The notes: generated from the sequence alone by a model not told the origin. 64,000 nucleotides of DNA from Notospermus geniculatus (GCA_002633025.1 NMRB01000035.1:630273-694272), one strand, 5' to 3'; positions 1 through 12,281 are shown, numbered from the stretch's first letter. Translations and numbers: made by a program.

Positions 1-1082
1 GGTCGAGGATTTTTTCCATATACCATCGTCATTAGTTCCTCGATTTGCCACCAGGAGCGCTTCATACCACTACTAAATATGGTAGATATAGGTTAATGTA
101 TGCGACGCGGGAAATTCCCTGAATAACAGCTTTGCACGTGGTGACCCACTCCCAACAGCGGGGATCCCATGGAGGATGTGCTGCTTGTGTGGGTTTGTTG
201 TTTTGTGATGATGAGGTTTGCAAAACTGAGACTTTAGGATTGAATTATTGACTAATCATGGATGGAGACATGATATCATGACTTTTTGTATGCAGACATG
301 ATACGACTTCACCTTCACTGTAGGCCTACTATAATGAGTTCCCTTACCATGCAGGCCTACGGGCCGCGGAGTTCTTCTGTCGGAATGTTTTTTGTTGTTC
401 GCTGCATCTCCCGCCATGGCTAAGACAACTCGTACGTTGGGTTGGATAAATTTCAATCCTGCTAATACATGTAATACTAGTGTTCCATAGTCATGACGGA
501 TGAGGTTTTTTAAATGAAGTATTATTTTTGATGAATAAACACAAGGCCAGATACTAGGGTGCTCTAGCGTAGGGTTGATGATTTTCATTTTTTGATTTTC
601 GTCCTTACCCAGCAGCAGCAGCAGTCTGAACCCTGTAAGAAGCCTTAAAGAGAATAATGTATCATGAATCAATTCATTGTTTACATTCAACGTTTGTAGG
701 CCTACACATGGATGTTGGTAGGCCTGTTTTGGGGACAAGTCAACCCACCGATTTCAATAAATTTAGCATTAATGAAAAGGATGAAGGGATGGCACCTGCA
801 AATCAACCTGACCAAGAAAAGAAAGACTGAACATAAACAGAAATATACAATCCGTTTCGTGGCCCGTGAAAAAATCTGGGACACATTCAATTCCGTTAAA
901 CTGCCATTGTGTCTTGCGGGCAGGACCGTTTATAATTAACTAAAGGAAACTCTGAAGAACCCGGGGATTCCCACATGGGAATTCCAAGATTTCGCATATA
1001 TTAACCATATTTGGTAGAGTTGTACAGCGCTCCTAGCGGCAAATGATGAACTAATGACGATGGTGTATGGAAAAATCCTCGA
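1..1082. mobile_element. DNA-transposon-like element with ~115-bp terminal inverted repeats
   Basis: The first ~120 bases are matched, reverse-complemented and with scattered mismatches, by about 965-1082. Both arms begin GGTCGAGGATTTTTCCATA when read inward. The interior has no recognisable transposase; its longest frame (256-738, minus strand, 160 codons) resembles nothing I know. This fits a non-autonomous DNA element. It starts at the window edge, so its true left boundary and target duplication cannot be seen. The arms contain an AGGAGCGCT word close to the one in family B. Confidence 0.75.
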
Positions 1083-1213
1083 CCACTTTAGTCACGTGAC
1101 CCTTGTGACGTCAGTAAAAATACTCTATCGAACTAAAATTCCGTCTTTGGCACGCAGCTCTTGATTCAAGATTCATAGGCCTTGCGACATGTAGAAAATC
1201 TGCAAGAAACGGC

Positions 1214-1340
1214 GGGCCGATTTCACAAAGGGTGTTTAAGACGTAGGCGCGTGTAACTTCGTCAAATGCATGGTGGAAGTGTGTGCATTTAGTGAAGTTA
1301 CACGCGTCTAAGTCTTAAACACCTTTTGTGAAATCGGCCC
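1214..1340. mobile_element. MITE, palindromic, GGGCCGATTTCACAAA ends
   Basis: The left arm (GGGCCGATTTCACAAAGG onward) is mirrored by the right arm ending TTTGTGAAATCGGCCC. Almost the whole 127 bp folds into a hairpin with a short AT-rich middle. The GGGCC termini resemble PIF/Harbinger-type MITEs, but that assignment is inference because no clear target duplication is visible. Confidence 0.85.
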
Positions 1341-2457
1341 AATAATCTGTTTTCATCTAACACAATGCTGCAATCTCAAGCATCCCTTGTCTGAATAACG
1401 ACAGCCTCCCGAGCTATCGTGACGAATCCTCCCGGTGGGAAATCGCCTATTGAAGGGACGAGCAACCTATCATACAAGAGTTCGGAGAACTGACAATTTT
1501 ATCGTCAAATTGAGAAGGCAAACACTGTTTCTTTCTCAAGGAGTACACTCAAAGGAAAACGCCGATATGGATTTTTTTTCACCGAGCTGAAAATCTGGCC
1601 CTGTAGAAATAACTTCACAGTTTATCTCGGTTGCTGTAGGGACCATTCTTCGAGTGATTTAAGGGGGCGGGGGCTCTTACGGTGCCGGCTTTCTCTGGGG
1701 TGCTACTTACCTTTTGAAGTACATGTACGTAACATAAATCGTCCAAATCTTTGGAGTATGCTCAGAGGCGCTCGCTTTCCGAGGAAGTCAGTTTAGAAGG
1801 CCTGTGCTGTAGGCCTTTGCGACTTGGTATTATTATGGCTGAAGATGTTTACAATTCGGAGAGGAGTGTGTGTGTGTTGGGGGGGGGGGGGGNNNCTTTG
1901 TCCTTCTCGAGTAATGTGTCACCAGTGGTAAAATAAATGTTCCTTTCTCTGTAATTTGTCGCTATTGGGAAAAGATGTATCCAAGGTTCAGGTCTGTTGT
2001 GGATTGAACTCTCGCACGTTTCCTAACGAGGAAAAATGTTCACTGTAAATATCTTCCAAGTACTCCACCCCAGGTCTATTTCCCGGGGGATTCAACAATT
2101 GCTGTTTCACGGTTTTCAATTTCCTCGCTTCAAGCTAATCATGTAGGCAGGTATCCTCACTCACCTGTTCGTGAGGCGTATTTAACCTGTGTTTACATCG
2201 ATGATAAGAGAGCTATGTTTTTGAAACGCGTGGAATGACATTACAGTCGAAGTAATTGGGATACGGTATGTTTTCTATCCACCTGTGTCTGCCGCACGTG
2301 GCCATGATGGATTCCAACAACATTAAACCTGGCGCCTCTATCGGCAAAGAGGAAAACAATTAGCGGCTGCCAGGAGCGCAGAATACACGTACTCACGTCG
2401 TGGTTTTAATCACGTGTTCACTCTATTTTTTATGCGTACGTTGACTTTCACCTAATA
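1341..2457. other. spacer with G-run and assembly gap
   Basis: No gene or repeat is recognised. A GT microsatellite passes into a long G run and a three-base gap (nnn, 1893-1895). Sequencing through the homopolymer probably failed there, so the local length is unreliable. Confidence 0.6.
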
Positions 2458-2606
2458 GCGAGGTTTAGAAATCAAACGATAAACGTAAACTTCACGACAA
2501 GGTAATTTTTCATACAACACATTAACCAGATTTTATATTGCATTTTCGGTACGAAAATAACTTTGTCGTTAACGTTTACGTTTGTCGTTTCATTTCTGAA
2601 CCTCCC
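2458..2606. mobile_element. Family A MITE, copy 1 (TA target)
   Basis: The inverted arms read GAGGTTTAGAAATCAAACGA and, at the right, ...TTTCTGAACCTCCC. The element is ~149 bp and is flanked by TA on both sides. The same element occurs at 47844, 55784, 59621 and 61699. TA duplication and GGGAGG termini suggest a Tc1/mariner-type MITE; the superfamily is inferred. Confidence 0.9.
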
Positions 2607-4370
2607 TACTATTAAGAAAGTGTCGGTCTCATGTTACGTATATCATGCTTACAGATCAACTTTCTTGTTGATATCAAGATCCAAAAGAATATACTCTCTC
2701 AATACGTTAAATATAAAGTGATACACTTGAAAGCGTTTCCGTGCAAAACCATGCTGGCCCCGCAAATAGTTCCTCCGACCGGAAGCTCACTGGCTTTGAG
2801 GATATCACATGTTGCCAAGGCAACGGGACAACAAAGTGCGGAAATGACGTTTGTTCCTTCCATCGTGACATTTCTATAACTTCCGGTCTATATGTTGGTA
2901 GCTTTGAGGATCGAAGGCGCACGGACGCTGGTAATTTTGTGTCTATAACTTGACTTTGAAGTGTTGAATCTTACCGTCTGAGCTTGGTATAACATGAGTG
3001 TGTAGGACATGAAATAATACTGCAGATGACTGACGGGCCACGCGTACAATAAGGAATATTATTCACAGCGCCCATGCAGGTCATCTGTATGCGTACGCAG
3101 ATTGACTGGTTTCAGCCTCATCTCTATAACAAAACCACAGCGAAAGGTCAGAGAACCAGTCTTCTCACGGAATTCTCCTAAATCTCCCCAAAGTATTTCT
3201 GAGATTCTGGTTGTTTTCAGACATACCCTGTAGATTCCTGGTCACATTCTCTGGCCAGGAATAAACAGACCTGTCACATTTATATACAATATAAATAAGT
3301 ATGTTCTCATAATACCTATCCAATTACATTAATGCCTCGTATATTTCCGCATTATCTGAATATACCAGGGATAAACAAACACAACCAAAGAAAGCAAACT
3401 TGTGTACAACTATCACAACAATGTATGTTGTTGTTTTTTCGCCAAATTTGCGCAGACGATAAAAGCGGTTCCCAGGCAACATTATCTCTAAGACGCCAGT
3501 AATAAGTAACCCCCTGACAAATTGATGAATTGATCATCAGGGCACAACACGAACTTTTGCAACAAATCAGTAATGGTTGGAGACCCTTTTCTTTGTGTAT
3601 TGCTACCCTGGAGTTGGCTCAATTGCTATTTGCTCAAAGGTCGGAGCAGAACAAGCGAAAAAAAACACCATCATGTTCTTCATTAGTGTGATCTGGGCCC
3701 ATTCATAATAAATGTAGTTCAGACCTAATGGTGGGTTTGAGGGCTTCCCGGCATGATTGGAATTGGTGTCGTGTCCCAACGGAATGCGTTGTTGTCTCTT
3801 TGGTAGTTTTCGGAGTACGCTTGCTTGTGTATCTTGTTGTGGCTGCGAGGTTGTAATGTATGTTCAAGCCATCGTTTGGGGTGTACAGGACAAACTGTAG
3901 CTTGTCGTCATCAGATATTACAAAAAGTGGATGTTTGGAATAATATTCAAGTTTTTGAGTGCTCCATCTCTTTCAACAAGCGCTTACATGTAATCAGGCC
4001 AACATCATTCAGAAAACCTTGAAATCAGGTCTACCTACAAACTAACAACAACAAAAACGCTTCAGAACGAAGAGATTATCACAAATCCTAAATCAGCAAT
4101 TAGTTGGTTCCCTTTGGTAATATAGACGTAATCTGATAATCATCTGGATAATAATCCTCTAATTATTCTCAATAATGAGGCTTCTCTAACGAGCAAAGAT
4201 AAGAGGTAATATATACTGAAGGACAAACGTGTGATGAAGATTATTTCCGTGAAAATGATGCGAACACGAAATGAAAAAAAATCATCGAGTTTCATTTTAC
4301 GCTGGTAATATCCTCCCGTTAGGAAATGAGTGACGCCCGTGCGGCCTAAACGGGGGGGGGGGTAATTATT
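2607..4370. other. spacer, nothing recognised
   Basis: Only short open frames without recognisable domains are present. There is a G run at about 4352-4362. No tandem or inverted repeat stands out. Confidence 0.5.
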
Positions 4371-4505
4371 GTAGTCCTTGAAATGCTCCTTTAAATACAC
4401 TTAATGTAGTCCTTTAAAATATCCCTTTAATACAATTCAAGTAGTCCTTAAGATGTTCCTCAAAGTACAATTCAAGTAGGCCTAGTCCTTAAAATATTCC
4501 TCAGA
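4371..4505. repeat. short tandem repeat, ~35-bp unit
   Basis: About four degenerate units each begin GTAGTCCTT and continue with an A/T-rich TTCCTCAAAGTACAATTCAA-like segment. They start at about 4371, 4405, 4441 and 4476. The units are diverged. Confidence 0.75.
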
Positions 4506-7500
4506 ATGCATGCACTCACTCCTTAGTTAGTGTTTATCTAAGTAAACAGTAAACTCGGACAGTCAGTTTACACCATGTAGGGAGATCTCATTTGCCCCCA
4601 AGGAGCAGTGACTTCAATTTGAAAACCATTCTGCGAACGAATTTTATCAATCGAAAATCAATGTAAAAACAGATAAGCCATCAGGTCAGTACAGAGTTTC
4701 TCATTCCCACGGGAGATGGCGCGCCGGTCGAAGGCAATGCTATCGGAATTCTTTAGTCTAAGTTGGCTCTAGCGCATTAGCGGCTATCTGGGAGAAAGTC
4801 GGCTGATTAGAGCCCTAGAGGTGAACCATCCAATTGCGAGGGAAAGCTGACCAGATTTGCAATGGATCCACTCCTATATCTGATGATATTGAAATGGAAA
4901 GTGACACTTGCTTAACGACAATCAATGTGCGACATGCCGTAAATAGGTTCTCGCGGATAAGATTAGCCGTAAAGTCGGCAGATGGGATTAGGCAGGTTCG
5001 AGTTATTCGATGTCCCAAGAAAGTGTCTAAATTTGTTCTGGGTGCGTACATGTATGTGCATTTAAATGGGCTGTCAGAATGGCGCAGTAAAACACAGACA
5101 TCTCAAGTCCCAATGTAGTAGGTTCGGTTTCCAGACTTCCCAACAGGTGTGTTAGTGAGTGCGAATCTCCTTGGGATAAATTCCCCGCCTCTCCCTGTAT
5201 TTCTAAACACTGTCCATTGTCTTTTTGAGGCATTATTGTGCCGATAGCAAATGGTGCATTAAAACTTGCCTCATAAAAACGGACTCCCGCGAGCCACCAG
5301 GATCCACGTAAATACGTAAGTGAAGCGAGATGAAAAATTGCAACATCGTCGCCCAGTGGCGGAGCTGTGATATCAGAAACTCGCCCAGTACAGCTCAACC
5401 TCCTGAAAGACACCTCCAGCTACTAATTAGTCTTGGATTAATTGCTAATTAACTTGAGTGATGCGTCACTCAGGATATTTTTAAAGATATCCTGCCGAAA
5501 GTGTGTTTAGGTGAAAACAAACTTGACGTCTTTTGTTAACAACATCTTCGACGAAATGTAATGATGTAACTCTCTGAATCAATCGGAGATGAAGAGTTTT
5601 AGCAAAATGCCTTTTTCGGGTCAACAAGTTCAGAAACCAAGGCAATTAATTTACTAATTGAAATGCTCCGTACGGTATGACTTCTGGATTTTTAGGAGTT
5701 GGAAAGGGTGGAGTGTTGAAGGACGCAATTGAAGAGAAAGTAGATGTAAAATTATATAATATTAAACTGCCTGTGGTGCCACAGGGGTTAACGCAGCGCT
5801 TCAGGTACTGTTTGATTCGGGAAGCTGTCCAACTCTCGCTCAAGAATCAAATGAGAGACTGGCGGACATTTTTCTTCTTCAGTAAGATCGGACTCGTTCA
5901 CTTACGAAATAAACGACCGTATACTTCATTGGAGGAGGAGGACCTCCAGTGCCTTAGTATTCAAAGTTTACATGAAAATAGGTCTCAAGTTCATAAGCAA
6001 AGAGTGACTTGAAGATGAAATCTCATGAGGCTTCCTCACTGATGAATAATAATAACTACTCGGCCCCGTGCTGTCTCAACAACACATTAGCATGTCATTT
6101 GCATATTCATATGACCCAAATACGTCGACCAATCACATACAATCTTGTCCTAATCCCCTCTCAGTAGCCTACCAATGAGAACCTCGGTCGTCGACCCAAC
6201 AGTAGTTTCAAATTCAGTCCAGTGTCTGTCTTATTTAAATCGTCTCGTCTCGAAATTGCATTTGAATTGCTTTAGACGGCGCGATCATTTTGATTAAGTG
6301 AATTTGTTTTATAGGCGAAATAATACTCCTGGCGATAATCTCCGTGGGTACGTATTCTTGCAATTTGAAGCTGTGTTCAACACCCAACTGAATACAAATT
6401 ATAGCCTTTATGGCCAATAAATTCTTGGCTTGGTGGTTAAGATACAGTAGAGTACGAAGTCTCATTGTTGATGGCGAGATTACCGAAAGAAATTGCCAAC
6501 TTAATGTGTAACTAATCCGCACACTCTAGTTCTATGAGATTTGGAAATATGTAAAAACGACTGAAAAGTGCATATCATGTATTCATTGGAAAGGTCTCGT
6601 GGAGTACCTTTGTAACAAAGCCTCTGTGACGTTTCAGAAATACATGGACATGTAGACCTATTTTTTTCTGTTTTTTTTATAAATTTGCACTTTGGTAGGC
6701 CTACTTCGTCAGGTGTGAAGCGTAATGCATTTTCTGTGTAATATTCGAATCAGTTTCCACCAGTCCAAGTACGCATGCGTGGTACCACGGCAACGATCCA
6801 AGATGACGGGAAACGAAATCTCATGTACAGACCTGCAACTCTTATAACGCACTGAATAAGATCCTACTCAGTGAGACACAAACCGACCCACAAACTCAGC
6901 AACTTCTAGGAGCCCTACGAATACTGTCTCCGATCCTTCCTGTCGAAGACGATTAGATTTGAGAGCTGAAGGTTCGCCTGTTGATTGGATATTCAAACCA
7001 CGTGATCAAATAAATCGTCTTATTCGTCGAGAACATTGGCCACATCCTCTCAGCGAGTAAATCTTTCGGGGTTTTCATGGAACTGGCTTGTGAGACCACA
7101 CAAGATACTCTCTATCCTTATATAAAAGATTGCTTTCCCGCCGTCTTCTCCCTCAAAATATTGTCATCATGTTCATCTATAGAGATTATGAAAGTGTTCA
7201 TCTTATGCCCAAGATGGAAAATTACGTCTTTGTGCGACAGGTCACTACCATGTCATTCCTAGAGTAAATAGTAAGGAGTTACGATAAATCTGATCTTTCA
7301 GCTGAATGCTCAATCCAAATTCTTCATATTATGGCGACGAGGTTATTCAAGCTGACATTGAGGCTTTCTATGAGTACTTCCAGAACGAGAATGAAAGGGA
7401 GATCTATTAAGTATCAAAGATCAAGAAAATGCTTAATCCTTGCAATAGATGTTTTGTAATATTTAAAGCAATGAATGGTCATGACAGTATTTCGATACCA

Positions 7501-8061
7501 GATTAACAGCGTATTCATCCCGTCATTGCTAATCAAAAATTCTGTCGTTGCCGTCGTTACGGGACTGATTCCATCGTTGCCTTTGCAATCCATCATAAAA
7601 ATTACAAGTGTTTTCGAAGTATCTCTCGATTTTAAAAGTTGTGATAATTAAGAGAGTGTTCGTGGTAAACTTTATCAAGACTTGTGTTTGCCCTGGGCTT
7701 TGAGGAAATAGTAGCAGAAAAGTGGAGGGCTCTTGTCTTAATTGCCACCAGTCCTGATAGAAGTTCTCTTCAGCAAAAACACCGTAAAGCTGACATTACC
7801 CTGCAACAAATCCAGCCCCATTTTGGCAAGGTGTGAAAGGAATCATACGCCGAGTTACAATACATGTAGTGTGATAATGCAATGATGTATTTGGAAGACC
7901 ATGTTCCTATCCTAGCTCGTTGAGCAATATTAAAGCTGGACTTAGATTCCCGTGGGGGGGGGGGGGTAGATCCTTGTCACACCTCTCTACGATCGGTCTC
8001 AGCAGCCCTTTTGACAACAAGGCCTGTCAGCTCTTGAATATACATGTAATGTGAATGATAC
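4506..8061. other. spacer, nothing recognised
   Basis: No gene, SINE or MITE is recognised across this stretch. Small hairpins lie near 5453-5495 (GAGTGATGCGTCACTC, then AGGATAT...ATATCCT), and a long G run sits at about 7953-7966. The open frames at 4834-5118 and 5677-6012 have no recognisable similarity and no clear splice context. Confidence 0.5.
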
Positions 8062-8205
8062 CTACGATAGAGGGCAGCACACCGCAACCAGGTCCTATAC
8101 AATGGACGCCTTTTGTGTTGGAAATGGATCATGACCGGGATGTCATTTTCATTTCAATAGCTTCAACCACTAGTGACACCTATTGAGGCAGTGGGCTAGG
8201 GTCCC
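8062..8205 (+). repeat. Family M interspersed repeat, copy 1
   Basis: It runs from CTACGATAGAGGGCAGCAC to GAGGCAGTGGGCTAGGG and contains CCACTAGTGACACCTATTGA. Near-identical sequence recurs at 32660, 42719 and, reversed and interrupted, at 46101-46625. There are no strong terminal inverted repeats, so the class is unknown. Confidence 0.8.
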
Positions 8206-8819
8206 CGTTATCAGCCATAGACGCGATACCACTGTGGAAACCAGGCCGAAGAGCGAAATACCGCTTTAGGCCTTCAGATGATGCACCTCATCTCATTCTC
8301 ATTACAGAACTTGTCTGGGATCGTGACCCTTTAATTAATATTACAGTCAGGTTATGATGCCACTTGGTCGAGGAAGCTGGTCCTGTTGTGCCGTCAATAT
8401 CAAAGGCCATCTTCAGGTGTAAAACATATCCGGTGGTTCCATCGGGGGACAAAAGACCACGTGAAGCGAGTTCCAATAAGAAAGATCTCCCGCGACGGGA
8501 GCTAAGTTTCTATTTGATGGAACCGTCTAGAGCTTCCTCAGCGGATAGCAGCCACGTCGTTTATTGGACAAACGCTTTGAAGCGGGTCGAGAAAAGGTCT
8601 CATAAAAATTGTTTCATTATTTGGGTCCTCTGCAATCGACCTCTGGGTTTGGTAGGTTGGTTTGAGAAAAAGACGGCGGGTCTCCGGGGAGAGGAGTACC
8701 GCTTTTCATGGTCGAGAAAATTTCACCAGGAGATAACCGGGTTACGAAGATTTTGGTGGAGATGATAGTTATGGGAGGAGAGAAGGTGATCTAAAGACTT
8801 CTTAAAAAAAGAAGGCATC
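8206..8819. other. spacer, nothing recognised
   Basis: The frame at 8364-8765 (133 codons) has no recognisable domain. No repeat structure is seen. Confidence 0.45.
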
Positions 8820-9003
8820 AATGATGAACTACCGCCACTAGGAGGCGCTGTCAACGGTTGTACCGCCTTCTCGTCCCTGTTGCACTGCGTCAAGGACGTC
8901 GTGACGTGACGTCATTGTATTACTTTGCTCTGTTTTGGCGTCTTCGGTGCTACCGCTCACAGCGCCGCCCTGTTGGGATAAAAAGTTATGCGGGTTCACC
9001 ATT
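8820..9003 (+). mobile_element. Family B MITE, copy 1
   Basis: The left end is AATGATGAACTACCGCCACT and the right end ...GTTATGCGGGTTCACCATT, which are inverted relatives of one another. A CTCF-like core CCACTAGGAGGCGCT is at 8835-8849. TGACGTGACGTCA-type words lie in the middle. Seven other copies are in the window. Confidence 0.85.
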
Positions 9004-9069
9004 AAGTGGAGATCAGCGTCTTCATCAAAGATCCGAATATTTGTCCCTGAACTCCCTCCAGAGAATGCA

Positions 9070-9187
9070 GGGCCCAAATCCATAAAACCTTGCTAGGCTT
9101 AGTTGCCTGCTAAAGTGGCCAGTTTGTACAGGCCGATGTACACAACTAGCAGCCAACTAAGCTAGCAAGGTTTTATGGATTTGGGCC
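9070..9187. mobile_element. Family C MITE, copy 1
   Basis: The palindromic arms are GGGCCCAAATCCATAAAACC and GGTTTTATGGATTTGGGCC, enclosing CTTGCTAGGCTTAG / CTAAGCTAGCAAG. A second copy lies at 50540-50661. It abuts the family D element. Confidence 0.9.
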
Positions 9188-9189
9188 TT

Positions 9190-9298
9190 GGGGCCGTATG
9201 CATAAAACATCTTAAAGTGTAAATTTTTCCTTATCTTTTGTTTGGAACAATAGTTTAAGGGAACTTTTACACTTAAGATGTTTTATGCATATGGCCCC
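9190..9298. mobile_element. Family D MITE
   Basis: The inverted arms are GGGGCCGTATGCATAAAACA and TGTTTTATGCATATGGCCCC, with a TCTTAAAGTGTAAA / TTTACACTTAAGA inner stem. It starts three bases after the family C element, so two hairpin MITEs stand back to back. Confidence 0.9.
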
Positions 9299-10560
9299 TG
9301 GTTGCCACTTTTATTTCAACTGACCCACTTGTTCTTGGCCACAGCCACTGCCCAACATTCAACGGCGAAAAGATTGAGGCAAGACTATTGTCGCCCATAA
9401 CCAGTGTAGGCCTATTCAAATCGAAAGACCGCACTCTGTTGACGTTGTAGTCCCAATTGAGAAAGGGAAGGGCCAGGGATGACGTATGAAATTCATACCC
9501 CAACAGTAGGGCCTAGATTATTTTTCTCGGAAGTCCAAATGGAACCCTGCCGGTTTCATGCCAATATGCGATAACGTTAACCGCAAAGTTTACGAGCTGT
9601 TGCGTGCATCAAACCCTTTACCAATAGGGCATGACCTTAGAATAGTCTAGCAAATGTATGCTTGAGGTTGGACACGTGTGTTAAAATGTCCGTGTGTTCA
9701 TGAAAACCGAATTTGTGCCACCATTTCAAACGGATAATTCACGGATTTACAATCATCAGGATTACACGATAAATGAGATAACACCTCTAGAGTGAATTCA
9801 TATTTAATTGAATAAGGAAAAGAAGGTGGGCTTGAATCAAAATCAGCATGAAACTTAGGTACAACTTCACCATAGATACCTTGCCAAAGTCGGCCATTTT
9901 TTCCCAGAGGGTAAGAACAAACACTGAATGTACAGTGAATGGACACCACTGATGTACATCATGTTTTCAACATAGACATGCAAAAGAGGCCAAGTGTTGG
10001 CAGCTCTCCTTCGATTCGCTGGCTTCGTTTAGCCCACATCACCAAAAATATTGTTAAGCTTCACAATCGTATATCTGTAATCATATATTAGTAATATTTC
10101 TTGTATTCTTCCGTGATTTCATGGGCCTCATCGAATCCTGTCTTGACCAGTGAGTCGTATAGGCCACGATACGTGACGCTAGTTCCTCATCGGGTGGAGG
10201 CTGCTCCCAGTATGGAGGTGACTGGGAAACTGCTGTTTGTGGTGACGGTCAGTGTGTTATTTACATGTATTCTGTCGAAAGGGGAATAATAGCTCTCTCT
10301 CAATACCTAATTTAATATCGTATACGAACAACGCTAACGTAAGAAGTATACTGACGTCACAAGTTGAAATGCATTGAATCAGCTTTGCGTAGTGGCGGTA
10401 CCGCAGCCAATGAGGTTTATCCGAGGCGCGGTTATTGCTAGTTGAATGGTATCGACCACAAATACTGCTAGTTGGTAACCATAAGCCCCTTGTACATTTT
10501 ACTATTAAATAAACAGCACTAGAGCCTAGATGGCGCCACGCGTATTTGCATGATGAAGCC
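9299..10560. other. spacer with one weak exon candidate
   Basis: Nothing is recognised here apart from the possible signal-peptide start at 10212, listed separately. Other frames are short and featureless. Confidence 0.4.
10212..10289 (+). other. possible first exon encoding a signal peptide
   Basis: An ATG at 10212 opens a 25-residue frame, MEVTGKLLFVVTVSVLFTCI followed by LSKGE and a stop. It has the basic-then-hydrophobic layout of a signal peptide. A donor-like ACG|GTCAGT lies at 10247/10248 inside it, so it could be a first exon. No downstream exon, promoter or family match was identified, and such short hydrophobic frames also arise by chance. Confidence 0.15.
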
Positions 10561-10710
10561 AAAAGGCCAATTCATACTTCTCCGTTTTGCGCTTTGCGCT
10601 TGTCCGTTCCCTGTGTTTATGTGTGGTATCAACAATAAAATTACCTTTTTCTACCACGCATTCACATAGGAAACGGACACGCGCAAAACGCAAAGTGTGA
10701 ATCCAGCTTT
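10561..10710. mobile_element. Family E MITE
   Basis: The left arm (AATTCATACTTCTCCGTTTT, then GCGCTTTGCGCTTGTCCGTT) is mirrored by the right arm ending CAAAACGCAAAGTGTGAAT. The arms are ~50 bp and enclose an AT-rich centre. It is a single copy in the window. Confidence 0.8.
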
Positions 10711-11253
10711 AGTGTCGCCACATTGACTTTGCCACGCGTACTCAAGTCAGGGACATGCTGCAAACTCTGGTAACTTGTTCCAACTCAATTTGCTTTAGGA
10801 ACAGTTGATTCTTCCAAAGTTTTCGACAAATAAGACAGCACGCCTTTCAGTTTTCCTTCGTTTTTCGCTGTAGGCGTATCTATATTTGAATGAACGCGAA
10901 TTCCACCGAATGACGACAATGACTTTGCGAGTAATATCACCTAATATGTCGTAAAAAACTGAAATGAACAGCAAAGGTTTTTTTTCTGTTCACTCGTTCA
11001 TGTTTGTCATTTTCATTATTTCCACGGGGAAAATCCCAGTTCTTCCAAGATGGCCTTGACTACGTCGTTCTTAATTGAATATCTTAGCTAAAGGCAAACC
11101 GAGGTAAACTGCGTCCTCACAAAGAAAGACGTCATTTCTGCCTACGCCATGACAGAGAGAAGGTGTCGTGAAGACAATGGGTTTGCTGTTGGCGGTCGTA
11201 ACTTCCCAGGCAAGCTGCACGTGGTTTACAGAGAGATAATAGGTTAAGATAAT
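10711..11253. other. spacer, nothing recognised
   Basis: There is no convincing frame, repeat or RNA gene. Confidence 0.45.
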
Positions 11254-11372
11254 GGCTGGTATTCATAAAAGTTAGCAAATGCTTTTACTCAAGATTTGCA
11301 CAGCGAGGTCCAATGTAAATGTACCACAAAACATGAAGTAAAAGCATTTGCTAGCTTTTATGAATACCAGCC
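11254..11372. mobile_element. Family F MITE, copy 1
   Basis: The arms are GGCTGGTATTCATAAAAGTT and its mirror ...TTTTATGAATACCAGCC, with AGCAAATGCTTTTACT stems. AAT stands on both sides and may be the target duplication. Relatives lie at 51270-51515 and 52378-52619. Confidence 0.9.
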
Positions 11373-11469
11373 AATATCAACTCATTTGCGTAAAAACTCG
11401 TACTGCAAAAACTCCGTTTTTAGATTTGTATCATTTCGCTGGGGTCCGACCACGTGAATAGACAAAGAT

Positions 11470-11656
11470 TAGGGAACCTGCAGAACTACCGCCACCAGGA
11501 GGCGCTGTCAGCGGTTGTACCTTTTTTCGACGTCTCGGCCCTTGTTGCAATACGTCAAGGATGACGTGACGCCACATTTCGTTCTGTTTTTTACGTCTTC
11601 GCTCCGAACCTCACAGCGCCGCCTATCGGGATAAAAAATTGTGCAGGTTTCTCATT
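11470..11656 (+). mobile_element. Family B MITE, copy 2
   Basis: It reads from AGGGAACCTGCAGAACTACC to ...GCAGGTTTCTCATT. The CTCF-like core CCACCAGGAGGCGCT is at 11492-11506. The CAAGGATGACGTGACG segment and the CAGCGCCGCC right portion match the family. Confidence 0.85.
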
Positions 11657-12128
11657 CGTACACAAACAACCTCGCTTAAGACGAAGATCGCGGGCGAAAG
11701 TTTAATTTTAGCTCCAAGTAGGCTATCCAGTTCAGTTTTTGCTGGAAGTACTAGTGAGCAAACTCAGTGAATGCGAACGACTTTTTCTGTTGTTGTCGTC
11801 GTTTGCAGGTGGATACAGCGGTACCTGTTGTGTTTGTTGTCCCTAGGGATGCATCATCCGGGTCTTTTTATTGACATACGACTGCGTCTCGGTTAACAAG
11901 AGATGAAAACAATAGAGTTAGGGCGAAGAAGCCCTGATTTGCTTCGGGGGGGGGGGTACGATCGTGTTGCAGAAAAGAAAACCTGCGACCGAGCTATTCT
12001 GCTCACAACAAACTTAGTTTTGTGGGCTTACGGCGGCTTAATGCCCTGTGCGTGCGTTTATCTACATACGAATGTACACACGGCGCAAAACTCATCTAAC
12101 AATGATATTTTTCGTCAGTATACCCTAT
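11657..12128. other. spacer, nothing recognised
   Basis: A G run lies at about 11947-11956. The 77-codon frame around it has no recognisable content. Confidence 0.45.
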
Positions 12129-12281
12129 GGGCGTAAGTGCCAAGCGAAGATTATCTTGAACTCAGGTTGAGCCACAACTTACTTTTCCTTGTTTGTCACA
12201 TCATGCCCTGGCAAATCTGAACAATTGAAAAGTTGTGGCTCAACCTGAGTTCAAGATAATCTTCGTTTGGTGCATACGGTC
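12129..12281. mobile_element. Family G MITE
   Basis: The long inverted arms include GAAGATTATCTTGAACTCAG / CTGAGTTCAAGATAATCTTC and continue through GTTGAGCCACAACTT. The outer ends are GGGCGTAAG and CATACGGTCC. About 55 bp per arm pair almost perfectly around a ~45-bp centre. Confidence 0.85.

Noticed and set aside
256-738. 160-codon reverse frame, the longest in the window
   Set aside because: It lies inside the element with terminal inverted repeats and has no recognisable domain. Its length is ordinary for chance in 64 kb over six frames.
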